Below, piece by piece: positions 54,834-62,306 of a stretch of 64,000 nucleotides of DNA (position 1 is its first letter; every line of letters begins with the position of its first letter). The position numbers and the translations under genes were made by a program. This DNA is from JALQTD01 sp965656785 (GTDB taxonomy: Bacteria; Bacteroidota; Bacteroidia; Flavobacteriales_D; Sanyastnellaceae), in the NCBI GenBank assembly GCA_965656785.1, contig CBFHLY010000008.1, forward strand, positions 1 to 64,000. The letters are read 5' to 3'. Under the pieces are notes generated by a model, which saw only the letters and a list, made by a program, of their open reading frames with translations, was not told where the DNA came from and did not search any database.

Positions 54834-57653
54834 ATGACCGAATCCTCCACTTTCCTCGAAACCGTCGCCGCCCACGTCCTTGAACACCACGACCCGCGCC
54901 ACGTTACCGTGGTGTTGCCGAGTCAACGCGCTGCCCAGCGGTTCCAAGCGCACTTCGCGAGGCTTCGCGGGGGACAGCCCGGTTGGCTGCCCGTGACGGA
55001 CACCCTCAATGGGTTGCTGCGGAAGGCGGTGGGGTTGACGCCGCTGACGTCGATGGAGGCATTGGCGCGGCTTTATTTGGCGCATAAAACCGTTCCGCGA
55101 AAGCAGGGGGACGAGCAGGAACGGGGAGGATTCGCGGCGTTTTTGCAGTGGGGGCGTTTGGCCTTGCAAGACTTCAACGAGCTCGACCAATACCGCTGCA
55201 ACGTCAACGAGGTGCTGACGAACCTGTGCGACATCAAGGAACTCGACCACTGGAATGTGGACGATGCGGGGCAGCTTTCCGAGGCGCAACAGCGCTACCT
55301 GGAGCAGTACATGCGGCTGCATCCGATTTACATGGAATTCCACCGTGCGATGCGGGAAGACAGCGTGGGCACGGGCGGGGCGATTGCCCGGGCGGCCGCG
55401 GATCGCGGTGATGCGAAGGGAATGGGGCACGTGGTGTTGGCGGGGATGGCGGCGTTGACGCCGGCGGAAATGGGCTACCTCGAGCGGCTTCAAAAGGAGG
55501 GCCTGTTGACGGTCTTCGCTGACGCGGATGAAGCCTACGTTCAGCCGGGGTGGGAGGCCGGCGAGTTCATCGCCGAACAGCAAGCGCGGTTGCCGTTGCG
55601 CCCGTTGAGCAGTCGATTGGCGAAGGCGGCCCCGCGCTTGAAATTCGTGGGGTGCAGCACGCGCGTGTTCGAATGCCAGTACGTGCGGCACGCGCTGAAT
55701 GAGCGCATCGGATCGGGGGAGAGCTTGGAGGACACCGTCGTCGTGTTGCCCGATGGGCGGACGTTGTCGATGCTCATGCAGAGCTTGGATCTGGGCGATC
55801 AGCGGGTGAACATCACGATGGGGTTGTCGTGGACCGAGAGCCCGGTGGTGGATTACCTCGAATTAGTGTTCCAAATGGTGTTGCGAGAGGGCAAGGCGTG
55901 GCGGCACGACGAGGTGCGGGGACTGTTGTCGCATCCGATTTCCAAGGCGCTGGGTGGGGAGCAGTTGCAGCGGGAGGCGGGGCGGTTTCTGGGGCAGCTG
56001 GCTCGTCGGCATTGGGTGTGGATCGGGGAGCGGGAATTGGCGGAGGTGAAGGAAGGGGCCGTGAAGGGGCTGTTGGAGCGGCTGCGGCCGTTGCGGGTGG
56101 AGGAGCCGGGGGCGTTTCTCGGAGCGTTGGAAGCGTGGAGCGGTGAGGTGATGGCGGAATTGGATGCGCTGGGGGATGCGCACGACCCGTGGTTGCGAGC
56201 GGCGTGGAGGCCCGTGGTGGAAGCGTTGGGGGTTTGTGCGCGGTTTCAGGCGCAGCATGCGGTGTTTGAGGGGCGACGGGAGGTGCGGGATTTGGCCTTC
56301 CAGGTGCTGAATCAGGAGCGCATCGACCTGCGCGGCGAGCCGGACCAAGGGCTGCAGATCATGGGCATCATCGAGACGCGGGCCATCGACTTCAAGCGCG
56401 TGGTGGTGCTCGATTGCAACGAAGGGACGCTGCCGAAAACCAGTCGGGCGGACAGCTTCATTCCGTTCGATTTGCGGGCGGCGCTGAACCTGCCGAACCG
56501 CCACCGGAAGGAAGCGATTTATGCGCATTACTTGTACCGGTTGCTGAATCGGGCGGAAGAGGTGGTGCTCGTGTACTTGAAGGACGACGGCGAGCACGAG
56601 CCAAGCCGGTACTTGAAGCAGCTGGAGCACGCCTTTGCTCCCGGTGGGAAGCCGATGGAGGTGGTGCACGAGACCGTGGAAGCGGAATTGCCGGCAGCCC
56701 GGCCCGAAATCCGGGACATCGAATGGACGGCGTTCGCCGAGGCCCAAACCCGCAAATGGGCCGCCTCCGGCATGAGCCCCTCGGCCCTGAACACCCTCAT
56801 GGAGTGCCCACGAAACTTCTACTACACGTACATCATGAAGATGCGGGAGCAGGATCAAGTGGAAGAAACCTTGAGTGCTTCGCAATTTGGAAGCGTGGTG
56901 CACCAGGTGTTCGAGTGGGGCCTTGCCACCGCGAAAGACCGCCCCATCGTGGTGGAAGACTTGCAGCGCATCCTCGACGAGCTCGAACCGCTGCTCGACC
57001 GCGCCGTGGCGCAGTGGTACAACCCGGCGTTGATGGCGATCGGGGAAAACCGCATTGCCCGCAAGCTCGCGGAAGAAACGGCGCGCGCCTTGGTCGAGCA
57101 GGAAATCCAGGAACTGAAATCCGGAGTGCAGCGGACGTTGCGGGGGCTTGAAATGGACTTGCACGCTCGGGTGGGCGATTTGGCCTTCCGCGGCAAAGCC
57201 GACCGCGTGGACATCGAAGGCGGCATCCCGGTGGTCATCGATTACAAATCGGGGAAGGTGGAGCCCGGTGACGTGAAGCTTTCCGCGAAATGGGAGGAGC
57301 AATTGAGCGCGGGAAAGCGGCCCAAAGCCTTGCAGCTCCTGGTCTATGCGGCCATCGCCTTGCGGGGGATGAACACGAACGGCACGCTGCCGAGCCCGGG
57401 TGAACCGCCCCGCGAGGCCCCGCGGGCCGTGCGGGCGGGCATTCGTTCTGGCCGGAGGGCGCGCGCGGGCCTGCTCGAACTGGATTGGGAGGGCGTCGGG
57501 GAGGTCACGCTTGAACAATCCGAGGCCTTCATTCATTGGGTAGCCGCCCAGTTGGAATCCCTCTACCTCGGGGAACGAGCCATCGCCCACAACGAGGAGC
57601 AGCGATTCTGCCCCTACTGCGTCGTACTCGACCCCCAAGCGAATTACTTTTGA
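54834..57653 (+). CDS. addB: AddB-like PD-(D/E)XK nuclease / inactivated helicase
   Basis: 939-residue partner type of AddA in double-strand break processing. The N-terminal half has a UvrD-like core that has lost Walker A (VVLPSQRAAQRF near 23-34 in its place). The C-terminal nuclease (about 640-935) has CPRNFYYTYIMKM, GSVVHQVFEWGL, FRGKADRVDIEGGIPVVIDYKSGKVEPGD (Asp/Lys active site) and FCPYCVVLDP, so Cys residues could hold an Fe-S cluster as in AddB. The phrase IMGIIETRAIDFKRVVVLDCNEGTLP in the middle is typical of the family. It is 11 kb from the AddA-like gene and on the opposite strand. The flippase starts eight bases after the stop. Confidence 0.88.
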   Translation: MTESSTFLETVAAHVLEHHDPRHVTVVLPSQRAAQRFQAHFARLRGGQPGWLPVTDTLNGLLRKAVGLTPLTSMEALARLYLAHKTVPRKQGDEQERGGFAAFLQWGRLALQDFNELDQYRCNVNEVLTNLCDIKELDHWNVDDAGQLSEAQQRYLEQYMRLHPIYMEFHRAMREDSVGTGGAIARAAADRGDAKGMGHVVLAGMAALTPAEMGYLERLQKEGLLTVFADADEAYVQPGWEAGEFIAEQQARLPLRPLSSRLAKAAPRLKFVGCSTRVFECQYVRHALNERIGSGESLEDTVVVLPDGRTLSMLMQSLDLGDQRVNITMGLSWTESPVVDYLELVFQMVLREGKAWRHDEVRGLLSHPISKALGGEQLQREAGRFLGQLARRHWVWIGERELAEVKEGAVKGLLERLRPLRVEEPGAFLGALEAWSGEVMAELDALGDAHDPWLRAAWRPVVEALGVCARFQAQHAVFEGRREVRDLAFQVLNQERIDLRGEPDQGLQIMGIIETRAIDFKRVVVLDCNEGTLPKTSRADSFIPFDLRAALNLPNRHRKEAIYAHYLYRLLNRAEEVVLVYLKDDGEHEPSRYLKQLEHAFAPGGKPMEVVHETVEAELPAARPEIRDIEWTAFAEAQTRKWAASGMSPSALNTLMECPRNFYYTYIMKMREQDQVEETLSASQFGSVVHQVFEWGLATAKDRPIVVEDLQRILDELEPLLDRAVAQWYNPALMAIGENRIARKLAEETARALVEQEIQELKSGVQRTLRGLEMDLHARVGDLAFRGKADRVDIEGGIPVVIDYKSGKVEPGDVKLSAKWEEQLSAGKRPKALQLLVYAAIALRGMNTNGTLPSPGEPPREAPRAVRAGIRSGRRARAGLLELDWEGVGEVTLEQSEAFIHWVAAQLESLYLGERAIAHNEEQRFCPYCVVLDPQANYF
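57645..57652 (+). promoter_or_regulatory. -7 box TACTTTTG at the AddB stop, ahead of the flippase
   Basis: Exact TAnnTTTG overlapping the AddB-like stop codon, eight bases before ATG 57661. No -33 TTG at the expected distance; may be fortuitous because this is coding sequence. Confidence 0.25.
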
Positions 57654-57660
57654 GCCCTGA

Positions 57661-59148
57661 ATGGGCATCGTTGCAAAAGAAGCCGGGCGTTCGAGTGTTG
57701 CGCTCGTTTTGGGGTTGGCCGTTGGGACGATCAACACAGTGCTCGTGCTGCCGCGAGCGTTCGAAGGGGCGGAGGAGTATTGGGGGCTCTTGCGGGTGTT
57801 GACTGCATGGAGCTACATCGTGGCGCCAGCGGTGATGTTCGGAGGCTCGGGCATTGTCATCCGCACGTCGCATCAAGTGCAGCGAACGTTGCGCGGGGCC
57901 TTGCACGCGTCGGTGTGGCTGCTTGCTTTCCTCGGTCTCAGTGCATGGGGACTGGTGTTGTGCTTTCGCGGGGACTGGTTGATGATGCAGTTGGATGCTG
58001 AAAAGGGCAGTTTGCTCCTGGATCACCTCCCTCTCTTCTTTTTCATGAACGCCCTGATTGTGTCCATGAACCTTTCCTCGTCGCTGTTGGTGGTGGGGTT
58101 GCGCACCTCTTGGAATACGTGGGTGCAGGAGATTTGGCTGAAAACGAGTTACCTGACTTTAGCGGTGATGCTGCTCTTCGATGCGATTTCGCTGAACACC
58201 ATGTTGTATGCCTATGTGTGCACATGGATTATCGCGCTCATCGCCTTGATAGGCAAACTGATCAAGGACAAACTTCCGTTCGGACTCCGCGGAATCCGAT
58301 ACTTGGATTGGAAGCAAAACCTGCAGTTTGGTGCGTACAGTTCCTTGAGCACGGGAGTCAGCGTCATCGCGACCAACTTGGATTTTGTAATGGTCGGTGC
58401 CATCCTCGGGCTTTCAGCCGTTCCCGTATACACCATGGGGTATTTTGTGGGCGCGGTGGTCCAAATCCCCCAACGCGCCATGTCCCAAATCTTCTCGGGT
58501 TTGATATCAAAGCGGATGGCCAACGAAAACGCAACCGATTTGGAGCCGTTCGTGCAACAAGCTACCCGGGTCACGTTGATGCTCGCCTTGACCGTCTTCA
58601 TCGGCGTGGCCGCGGGGCTGCATCCCCTCATCAGCGCTTTGCCCCCCGCATACGTTGGCATCGCGGGCATCGCCTTGGCCATCGGAATGCAAAAGATCCT
58701 GTTGGCCGTGTCGATGATTTCAGGCCAAATACTGGCCCACACTCCCCATTACCGGCTGGGCCTGCCGCTCAACGTGGGACTGCTCATCACCACCGTCATC
58801 ACGAACTGGTTCTTGATGTCCTTCCTGGAGTTGGGGGTTCTGGGCGCAGCCTTGGCGACTTTGTTCACCGCTGTTTGGAACGGAATTTGGCGACTCGTCA
58901 TCACCTACCGAAAAATCGGCATCAAGCCTCTGACCCGTTCCATGGGACTGATGACCTTGGTCGCCGCGGTCTTCTTCGGAGCGATCCAATTCATGCCCCA
59001 GGGTTGGACTGGCGGGCACGGCTACATCGAAGCCACGATCAACGGGGGCATAGCAGCAAGCGCCATGATGGGGACCGCCTATGCCTTCGGCTGGTTTCCC
59101 GAGTTCAAAACGGCGTTGAACAAATACGTGTTCAGTCGGTTCAGCTGA
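57661..59148 (+). CDS. Oligosaccharide flippase (Wzx-like, MATE/MVF superfamily)
   Basis: 495-residue polytopic membrane protein with about 13-14 helices (ALVLGLAVGTINTVLVLP, LTAWSYIVAPAVMFGGSGIVI, LLAFLGLSAWGLVLCF, FFFMNALIVSMNLSSSLLVVGL, FGAYSSLSTGVSVIATNLDFVMVGAILGLSAVPVYTMGYFVG, LMLALTVFIGVAAGL, NVGLLITTVITNWFLMSFLELGVLGAALATLF). The polysaccharide-synthesis flippase pattern (LDFVMVGAILGLSAVPVYTM) is clear. It probably moves a lipid-linked glycan across the inner membrane, in line with the WecA-type gene at the window start, though the two are 57 kb apart. It overlaps the convergent DUF2147 gene by eight bases. Confidence 0.85.
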   Translation: MGIVAKEAGRSSVALVLGLAVGTINTVLVLPRAFEGAEEYWGLLRVLTAWSYIVAPAVMFGGSGIVIRTSHQVQRTLRGALHASVWLLAFLGLSAWGLVLCFRGDWLMMQLDAEKGSLLLDHLPLFFFMNALIVSMNLSSSLLVVGLRTSWNTWVQEIWLKTSYLTLAVMLLFDAISLNTMLYAYVCTWIIALIALIGKLIKDKLPFGLRGIRYLDWKQNLQFGAYSSLSTGVSVIATNLDFVMVGAILGLSAVPVYTMGYFVGAVVQIPQRAMSQIFSGLISKRMANENATDLEPFVQQATRVTLMLALTVFIGVAAGLHPLISALPPAYVGIAGIALAIGMQKILLAVSMISGQILAHTPHYRLGLPLNVGLLITTVITNWFLMSFLELGVLGAALATLFTAVWNGIWRLVITYRKIGIKPLTRSMGLMTLVAAVFFGAIQFMPQGWTGGHGYIEATINGGIAASAMMGTAYAFGWFPEFKTALNKYVFSRFS

Positions 59149-59584
59149 CCCGATGCCATTCTTGGGTCCTGAAGAGAAACAGGATGTAACCGCGGACGTA
59201 CAGGGTGTTGGGGTCGTCCTCTTCGATCCACATTTCGCAATCGTACACCTTCCCGTTCTTCGGGTCGCAAATCGTGCCGTCCTCCCATTCGAGCTTTTCG
59301 TCGTCCATCAGCATGTCGCGGACGATTTCCATGCCGAGCGCGGGCTGGTCCTTGCGGTCGTCGTCGCACTCGGTGCATTTGGGATTCTGATCTTCGTCCG
59401 GAAGGCGGAACAGTTCCACGATTTGGCCAAAATAAGCCCCATCGCGCTCCGCGATTTCCACCACGCTCTTCACGCGGCCCGTTTCATCATCAACGGTCTT
59501 CCATCGCCCCGAAATCGAGGGCTGCTGCGCATTCGCCCAAGCAGCCAGGAGCAAGAACGCATTCGTCATCAGTCGTTTCATCAT
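59141..59584 (-). CDS. DUF2147 exported protein
   Basis: 147 residues from ATG 59584 (ATG 59581 equally likely). Signal peptide MMKRLMTNAFLLLAAWANAQ. DUF2147 order: ISGRWKTVDDETGRVKSVVEIAERDGAYFGQIVELF, a Cys pair CTECDDD, MEIVRDMLMDDEKLEWEDGTICDPKNGKVYDCEMWIEEDDPNTLYVRGYILFLFRTQEWHRV. The family is a lipocalin-like beta-barrel of unknown function, found in the envelope of many Bacteroidota and Proteobacteria. It may share transcription with BrkB, 50 bp upstream, or use a weak TTATTTTG box at 59609-59616. Confidence 0.85.
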   Translation of the reverse strand: MMKRLMTNAFLLLAAWANAQQPSISGRWKTVDDETGRVKSVVEIAERDGAYFGQIVELFRLPDEDQNPKCTECDDDRKDQPALGMEIVRDMLMDDEKLEWEDGTICDPKNGKVYDCEMWIEEDDPNTLYVRGYILFLFRTQEWHRVS

Positions 59585-59633
59585 CGATGCAGGTCTTTGA
59601 TTCGTCGGCAAAATAAGCCGCGCAACCGACAAC

Positions 59634-60581
59634 TCAACGCCCCAACTTCCGAGCCCGATGAATGGCGGCGTCCAATTCGAATCCAAGCAACAACACCGAG
59701 CTGTTCGAATTGAGCCAAACCAACGTCACCAGCAGCGTTCCCAGCGAGCCGTACAGCCGGTTGTACGAATTGAATTGCTCAATGAAATAGGAGAACCCCA
59801 ACGAAAACAAGACGATCAGCACCGTCGCCATCGACGCACCCACGGAAAACGCAAACCGCCGATCCCGCTCCCGATTCCCCGCGTGATACAGGATGTTCAC
59901 GCTCGTGTACACCAGGGCCAGCGAAACCATCCACCGGGCCACCGTCAGCCACGGCAACGCCTCCGCATCCAACCAATTCCGCGACTCCGCCCACACCAGC
60001 ACATCGCCAGCGAACCCCGCCAGCAAGACCGCCACCCCCAACAGCAACGACAGCACCAGCAACAGCAACACGGAAAGCAAACGGAACACCACCCAATCGG
60101 GCCGCCGCTCCATGTGAAACGATTCTCCGAAACCCGTTAAAATCGCATTCACACTGCTCGACGCGTAAAACAACAACAACACAAAACCCACACTCAACAG
60201 CGCGCCCTGCCGCTGATCCAGCAAATCCGTGACGGTTTGTTCAAACAGTTCAACGGTTTCGCCTGGGAACAGAAGCTCAAGGCTACCCAGCACATCCTCC
60301 GTGGAAAGCGGCGTGTACGGCACGATGCTCAAGAGCACGATCATGGCCGGGAAAAACGCAAGAAACAATCGAAAACTGATGGCGGCCGACCGCGTGGCCA
60401 CCGATCCGTTCAGGATGCCCACCGCGAAGTACCGGACGACGTCGTACAGGTTCATCTCCTTGGGTCCCCACGGATGAATCCGCCGCAACATCCGACGCGC
60501 GCGCAGGAACGCCTTCCGCTTGCTGATCCACTTGAACAGCGGCCGGTTGTCGAGGTCGAAGGTATACGGATTCTCTGGCAT
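59634..60581 (-). CDS. YihY/BrkB-family inner-membrane protein
   Basis: 315 residues with six helices. The N-terminal cytosolic part (PLFKWISKRKAFLRARRMLRRIHPWGPKEMNLYDVVRYFAVGI) is followed by RSAAISFRLFLAFFPAMIVLLSIVPY, LLSVGFVLLLFYASSSVNAILTGFGESF, the helices LLSVLLLLVLSLLLGVAVLLAGFAGDVLVW and WMVSLALVYTSVNILYHAG, GASMATVLIVLFSLGFSYFIEQFNSYNRLYGSLGTLLVTLVWLNSNSSVLLLGFELDAAI. This is the YihY/BrkB pattern (also mislabelled RNase BN). Transport role is unclear. Six bases separate it from nadC upstream, so the two are likely one transcript. Confidence 0.88.
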   Translation of the reverse strand: MPENPYTFDLDNRPLFKWISKRKAFLRARRMLRRIHPWGPKEMNLYDVVRYFAVGILNGSVATRSAAISFRLFLAFFPAMIVLLSIVPYTPLSTEDVLGSLELLFPGETVELFEQTVTDLLDQRQGALLSVGFVLLLFYASSSVNAILTGFGESFHMERRPDWVVFRLLSVLLLLVLSLLLGVAVLLAGFAGDVLVWAESRNWLDAEALPWLTVARWMVSLALVYTSVNILYHAGNRERDRRFAFSVGASMATVLIVLFSLGFSYFIEQFNSYNRLYGSLGTLLVTLVWLNSNSSVLLLGFELDAAIHRARKLGR

Positions 60582-60587
60582 CCCCTT

Positions 60588-61469
60588 TCAGGCCAAATCC
60601 ACGCTCTTCAAACTCAAATCCAAGCTCGGCACGCTGTGCGTCAACCACCCCATGCTCACGAAGTCCACGCCCGCCTCGGCATACGCTCGCGCGTTGTCGG
60701 GCGTGATTCCCCCGGACGCCTCCAACGCGATGCGCCCGCCAAGCCGCCGCACCTGCTCGCCGGCCTCCCTGGGGCTGTGGTTGTCCAGGAGCAACCGATC
60801 GACCAACGCCTCCCCCGACGCCCTGCGCAACCGCTCGGATGCCGCAAGGGCCTCGTCCGCCTCCCCGGCGTCCCGCACCTCCACGACCACCGGCACCTCC
60901 AACTGCTGCTCCGCGAGGTAGCGGTGCACGCCCTCCAACGCGGCAGTCATCGATCCGGCGTAATCCACGTGGTTGTCCTTGATGAGGATCATGTCGTCCA
61001 AGGCCATGCGGTGGTTCACCCCCCCGCCGATGCGCACCGCCCACTTCTCAAAAGCCCGCAAACCCGGCGTGGTCTTGCGCGTATCCAGCACCCGGCAACC
61101 CGTCCCCTCAAGTTGCTGCACCACAGCGGCCGTGCGCGTCGCAATCCCACTCATCCGCTGCATGAAATTCAACGCCAACCGCTCCCCCATCAAAATGCTC
61201 CGTGCGGCTCCACGAATCCGCATCACCTCATCACCCGGCTCCACCGACTCCCCATCGGCCTTCAAGACCGTGCATTCCAAGGCCGCATCGACCACCTCAA
61301 ACACCTTCGCCGCGACCTCCACCCCGGCCACCCGACCCGCCTCCTTCGCGCGGATCACGCCTTCTCTCTGCAAGCCCTTTGGCACGCTCGAAGCCGTGGT
61401 GTGATCGCCACGACCGAGGTCTTCATCCAAGGCCAAGTCGATCAAGGCCAACATTCGGTTTGTCCACAT
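60588..61469 (-). CDS. nadC: Nicotinate-nucleotide pyrophosphorylase (quinolinate phosphoribosyltransferase)
   Basis: Cytoplasmic enzyme of NAD synthesis making nicotinate mononucleotide from quinolinate and PRPP. 293 residues from ATG 61469 (MWTNRMLALIDLALDEDLGRGDHTTASSV); I chose it over ATG 61454 because a -7-like box lies exactly four bases upstream. Catalytic segments: MQRMSGIATRT, DTRKTTPGLRAFEKWAVRIGGGVNHRMALDDMILIKDNH (near 138-176; Arg/Lys/His active-site set), VVVEVRD and ASGGITPDNARAYAEAGVDFVSMGWLTHS. The next gene, BrkB, follows after six bases. It is divergent from rlmH across 48 bp. Confidence 0.96.
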   Translation of the reverse strand: MWTNRMLALIDLALDEDLGRGDHTTASSVPKGLQREGVIRAKEAGRVAGVEVAAKVFEVVDAALECTVLKADGESVEPGDEVMRIRGAARSILMGERLALNFMQRMSGIATRTAAVVQQLEGTGCRVLDTRKTTPGLRAFEKWAVRIGGGVNHRMALDDMILIKDNHVDYAGSMTAALEGVHRYLAEQQLEVPVVVEVRDAGEADEALAASERLRRASGEALVDRLLLDNHSPREAGEQVRRLGGRIALEASGGITPDNARAYAEAGVDFVSMGWLTHSVPSLDLSLKSVDLA

Positions 61470-61473
61470 GAAG

Positions 61474-61481
61474 CGAAGATA
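61474..61481 (-). promoter_or_regulatory. -7-like box TATCTTCG 4 nt before the nadC start
   Basis: On the minus strand, one mismatch from TAnnTTTG and ending four bases before ATG 61469. It supports this start and a leaderless mRNA. No -33 TTG at 19-21 bp. Confidence 0.4.
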
Positions 61482-61505
61482 CGCCATGCCCAGAAGCCGC
61501 GGCCT

Positions 61506-61513
61506 TACCTTTA
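61506..61513 (+). promoter_or_regulatory. -7-like box TACCTTTA 4 nt before the rlmH start
   Basis: One mismatch from TAnnTTTG, ending four bases before GTG 61518. Together with the nadC box it makes a compact divergent promoter pair in 48 bp. Confidence 0.4.
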
Positions 61514-61517
61514 TCAC

Positions 61518-62000
61518 GTGCAACTTTCCCTCATCGCCGTAGGCAAAACCCAAGCCGCCTGGATCCGCTCCGGCACGGACGAATACGTCAAGCGGCTGAA
61601 TCGTTACACCCGTTTCCAATTCGTGGAAGTGCCCGACATCAAGGCGCGTTCAGGAAAACCCGATCCCGCTTGGGTCCGGGCTGAGGAAGGCAAAGCCCTC
61701 GCTCGCCACCTGGACAGTGCAGGCGTAGACCACCTGATCCTTTTGGACGAACGCGGCAAGTCCTTCACCTCCATTGCCTTTGCGAAACACCTCGAAAACC
61801 TGCAGGTCCGCGGTCTGAAGCACCTCGCCTTCGTCATCGGCGGTCCGTACGGATTCGATGCCCTCATCCGCGATCGCGCCCACGGGCAGTGGAGCCTCGG
61901 CCCCATGACCTTTTCGCACCAAATGATCCGGCCGTTCGCCGCCGAGCAACTCTACCGAGCCCACACCATCTTGCGCAACGAGCCCTACCACCACGAATGA
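61518..62000 (+). CDS. rlmH: 23S rRNA (pseudouridine1915-N3)-methyltransferase
   Basis: SPOUT-class methyltransferase modifying pseudouridine 1915 in helix 69 of 23S rRNA on the 70S ribosome. 160 residues with a GTG start (MQLSLIAVGKTQAAWIRSGTDEYVKRLNRY). The knot region is visible: HLILLDERGKSFTSIAFAKHLENL, LAFVIGGPYGFD (S-adenosylmethionine-binding loop near 105-116), SLGPMTFSHQMIRPFAAEQLYRAHTILRNEPYHHE (near 125-160, the conserved C-terminal end). The GTG is the only start consistent with the conserved N-terminus. It ends at an intrinsic terminator shared with atpC. Confidence 0.96.
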   Translation: MQLSLIAVGKTQAAWIRSGTDEYVKRLNRYTRFQFVEVPDIKARSGKPDPAWVRAEEGKALARHLDSAGVDHLILLDERGKSFTSIAFAKHLENLQVRGLKHLAFVIGGPYGFDALIRDRAHGQWSLGPMTFSHQMIRPFAAEQLYRAHTILRNEPYHHE

Positions 62001-62004
62001 GCAC

Positions 62005-62036
62005 GAAAAAAGCCACCCGTTGGAGGTGGCTTTTTT
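62005..62036. terminator. Bidirectional intrinsic terminator between rlmH and atpC
   Basis: Stem GCCACC (62012-62017) with GGTGGC (62025-62030), a 7-nt loop, and A6/T6 runs on the two sides that can extend the pairing. Placed 4 bp after the rlmH stop and 20 bp after the atpC stop (convergent). Confidence 0.85.
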
Positions 62037-62055
62037 CATGGCAGTGCCTCGCGGA

Positions 62056-62289
62056 TTATTCCGCCAACACGGTCACCACGTTGTTCAACACCTCAACCGT
62101 TCCGCCTCCCACGGTGAACCGCTCTTCGCTTGAGCCGTTCTTCACGACCACATCGCCCGCCTGCAAGGTCGTAATGAGGGGGGCGTGGCTGTTCATGATG
62201 CCCAAGCTGCCGTCTGCCCCGGGCAACCCCACGTAAGTGGCTTCGCCGGAGAACAGGGTGGTGTCTGGGGTGAGGATGTCTACTTTCAT
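62056..62289 (-). CDS. atpC: ATP synthase F1 epsilon subunit, short form
   Basis: 77 residues, covering only the N-terminal beta-sandwich of epsilon (MKVDILTPDTTLFSGEATYVGLPGADGSLGIMNSHAPLITTLQAGDVVV, then FTVGGGTVEVLNNVVTVLAE). The two-helix C-terminal domain, which in E. coli and Bacillus can inhibit the rotor, is missing: the usual length is about 130. From memory, short epsilon subunits are common in Bacteroidota, so this is likely natural rather than a truncation. It lies 17 bp after atpD and ends just before a terminator. Confidence 0.95.
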   Translation of the reverse strand: MKVDILTPDTTLFSGEATYVGLPGADGSLGIMNSHAPLITTLQAGDVVVKNGSSEERFTVGGGTVEVLNNVVTVLAE

Positions 62290-62306
62290 CGGAGTCGAAT
62301 TCCAGG

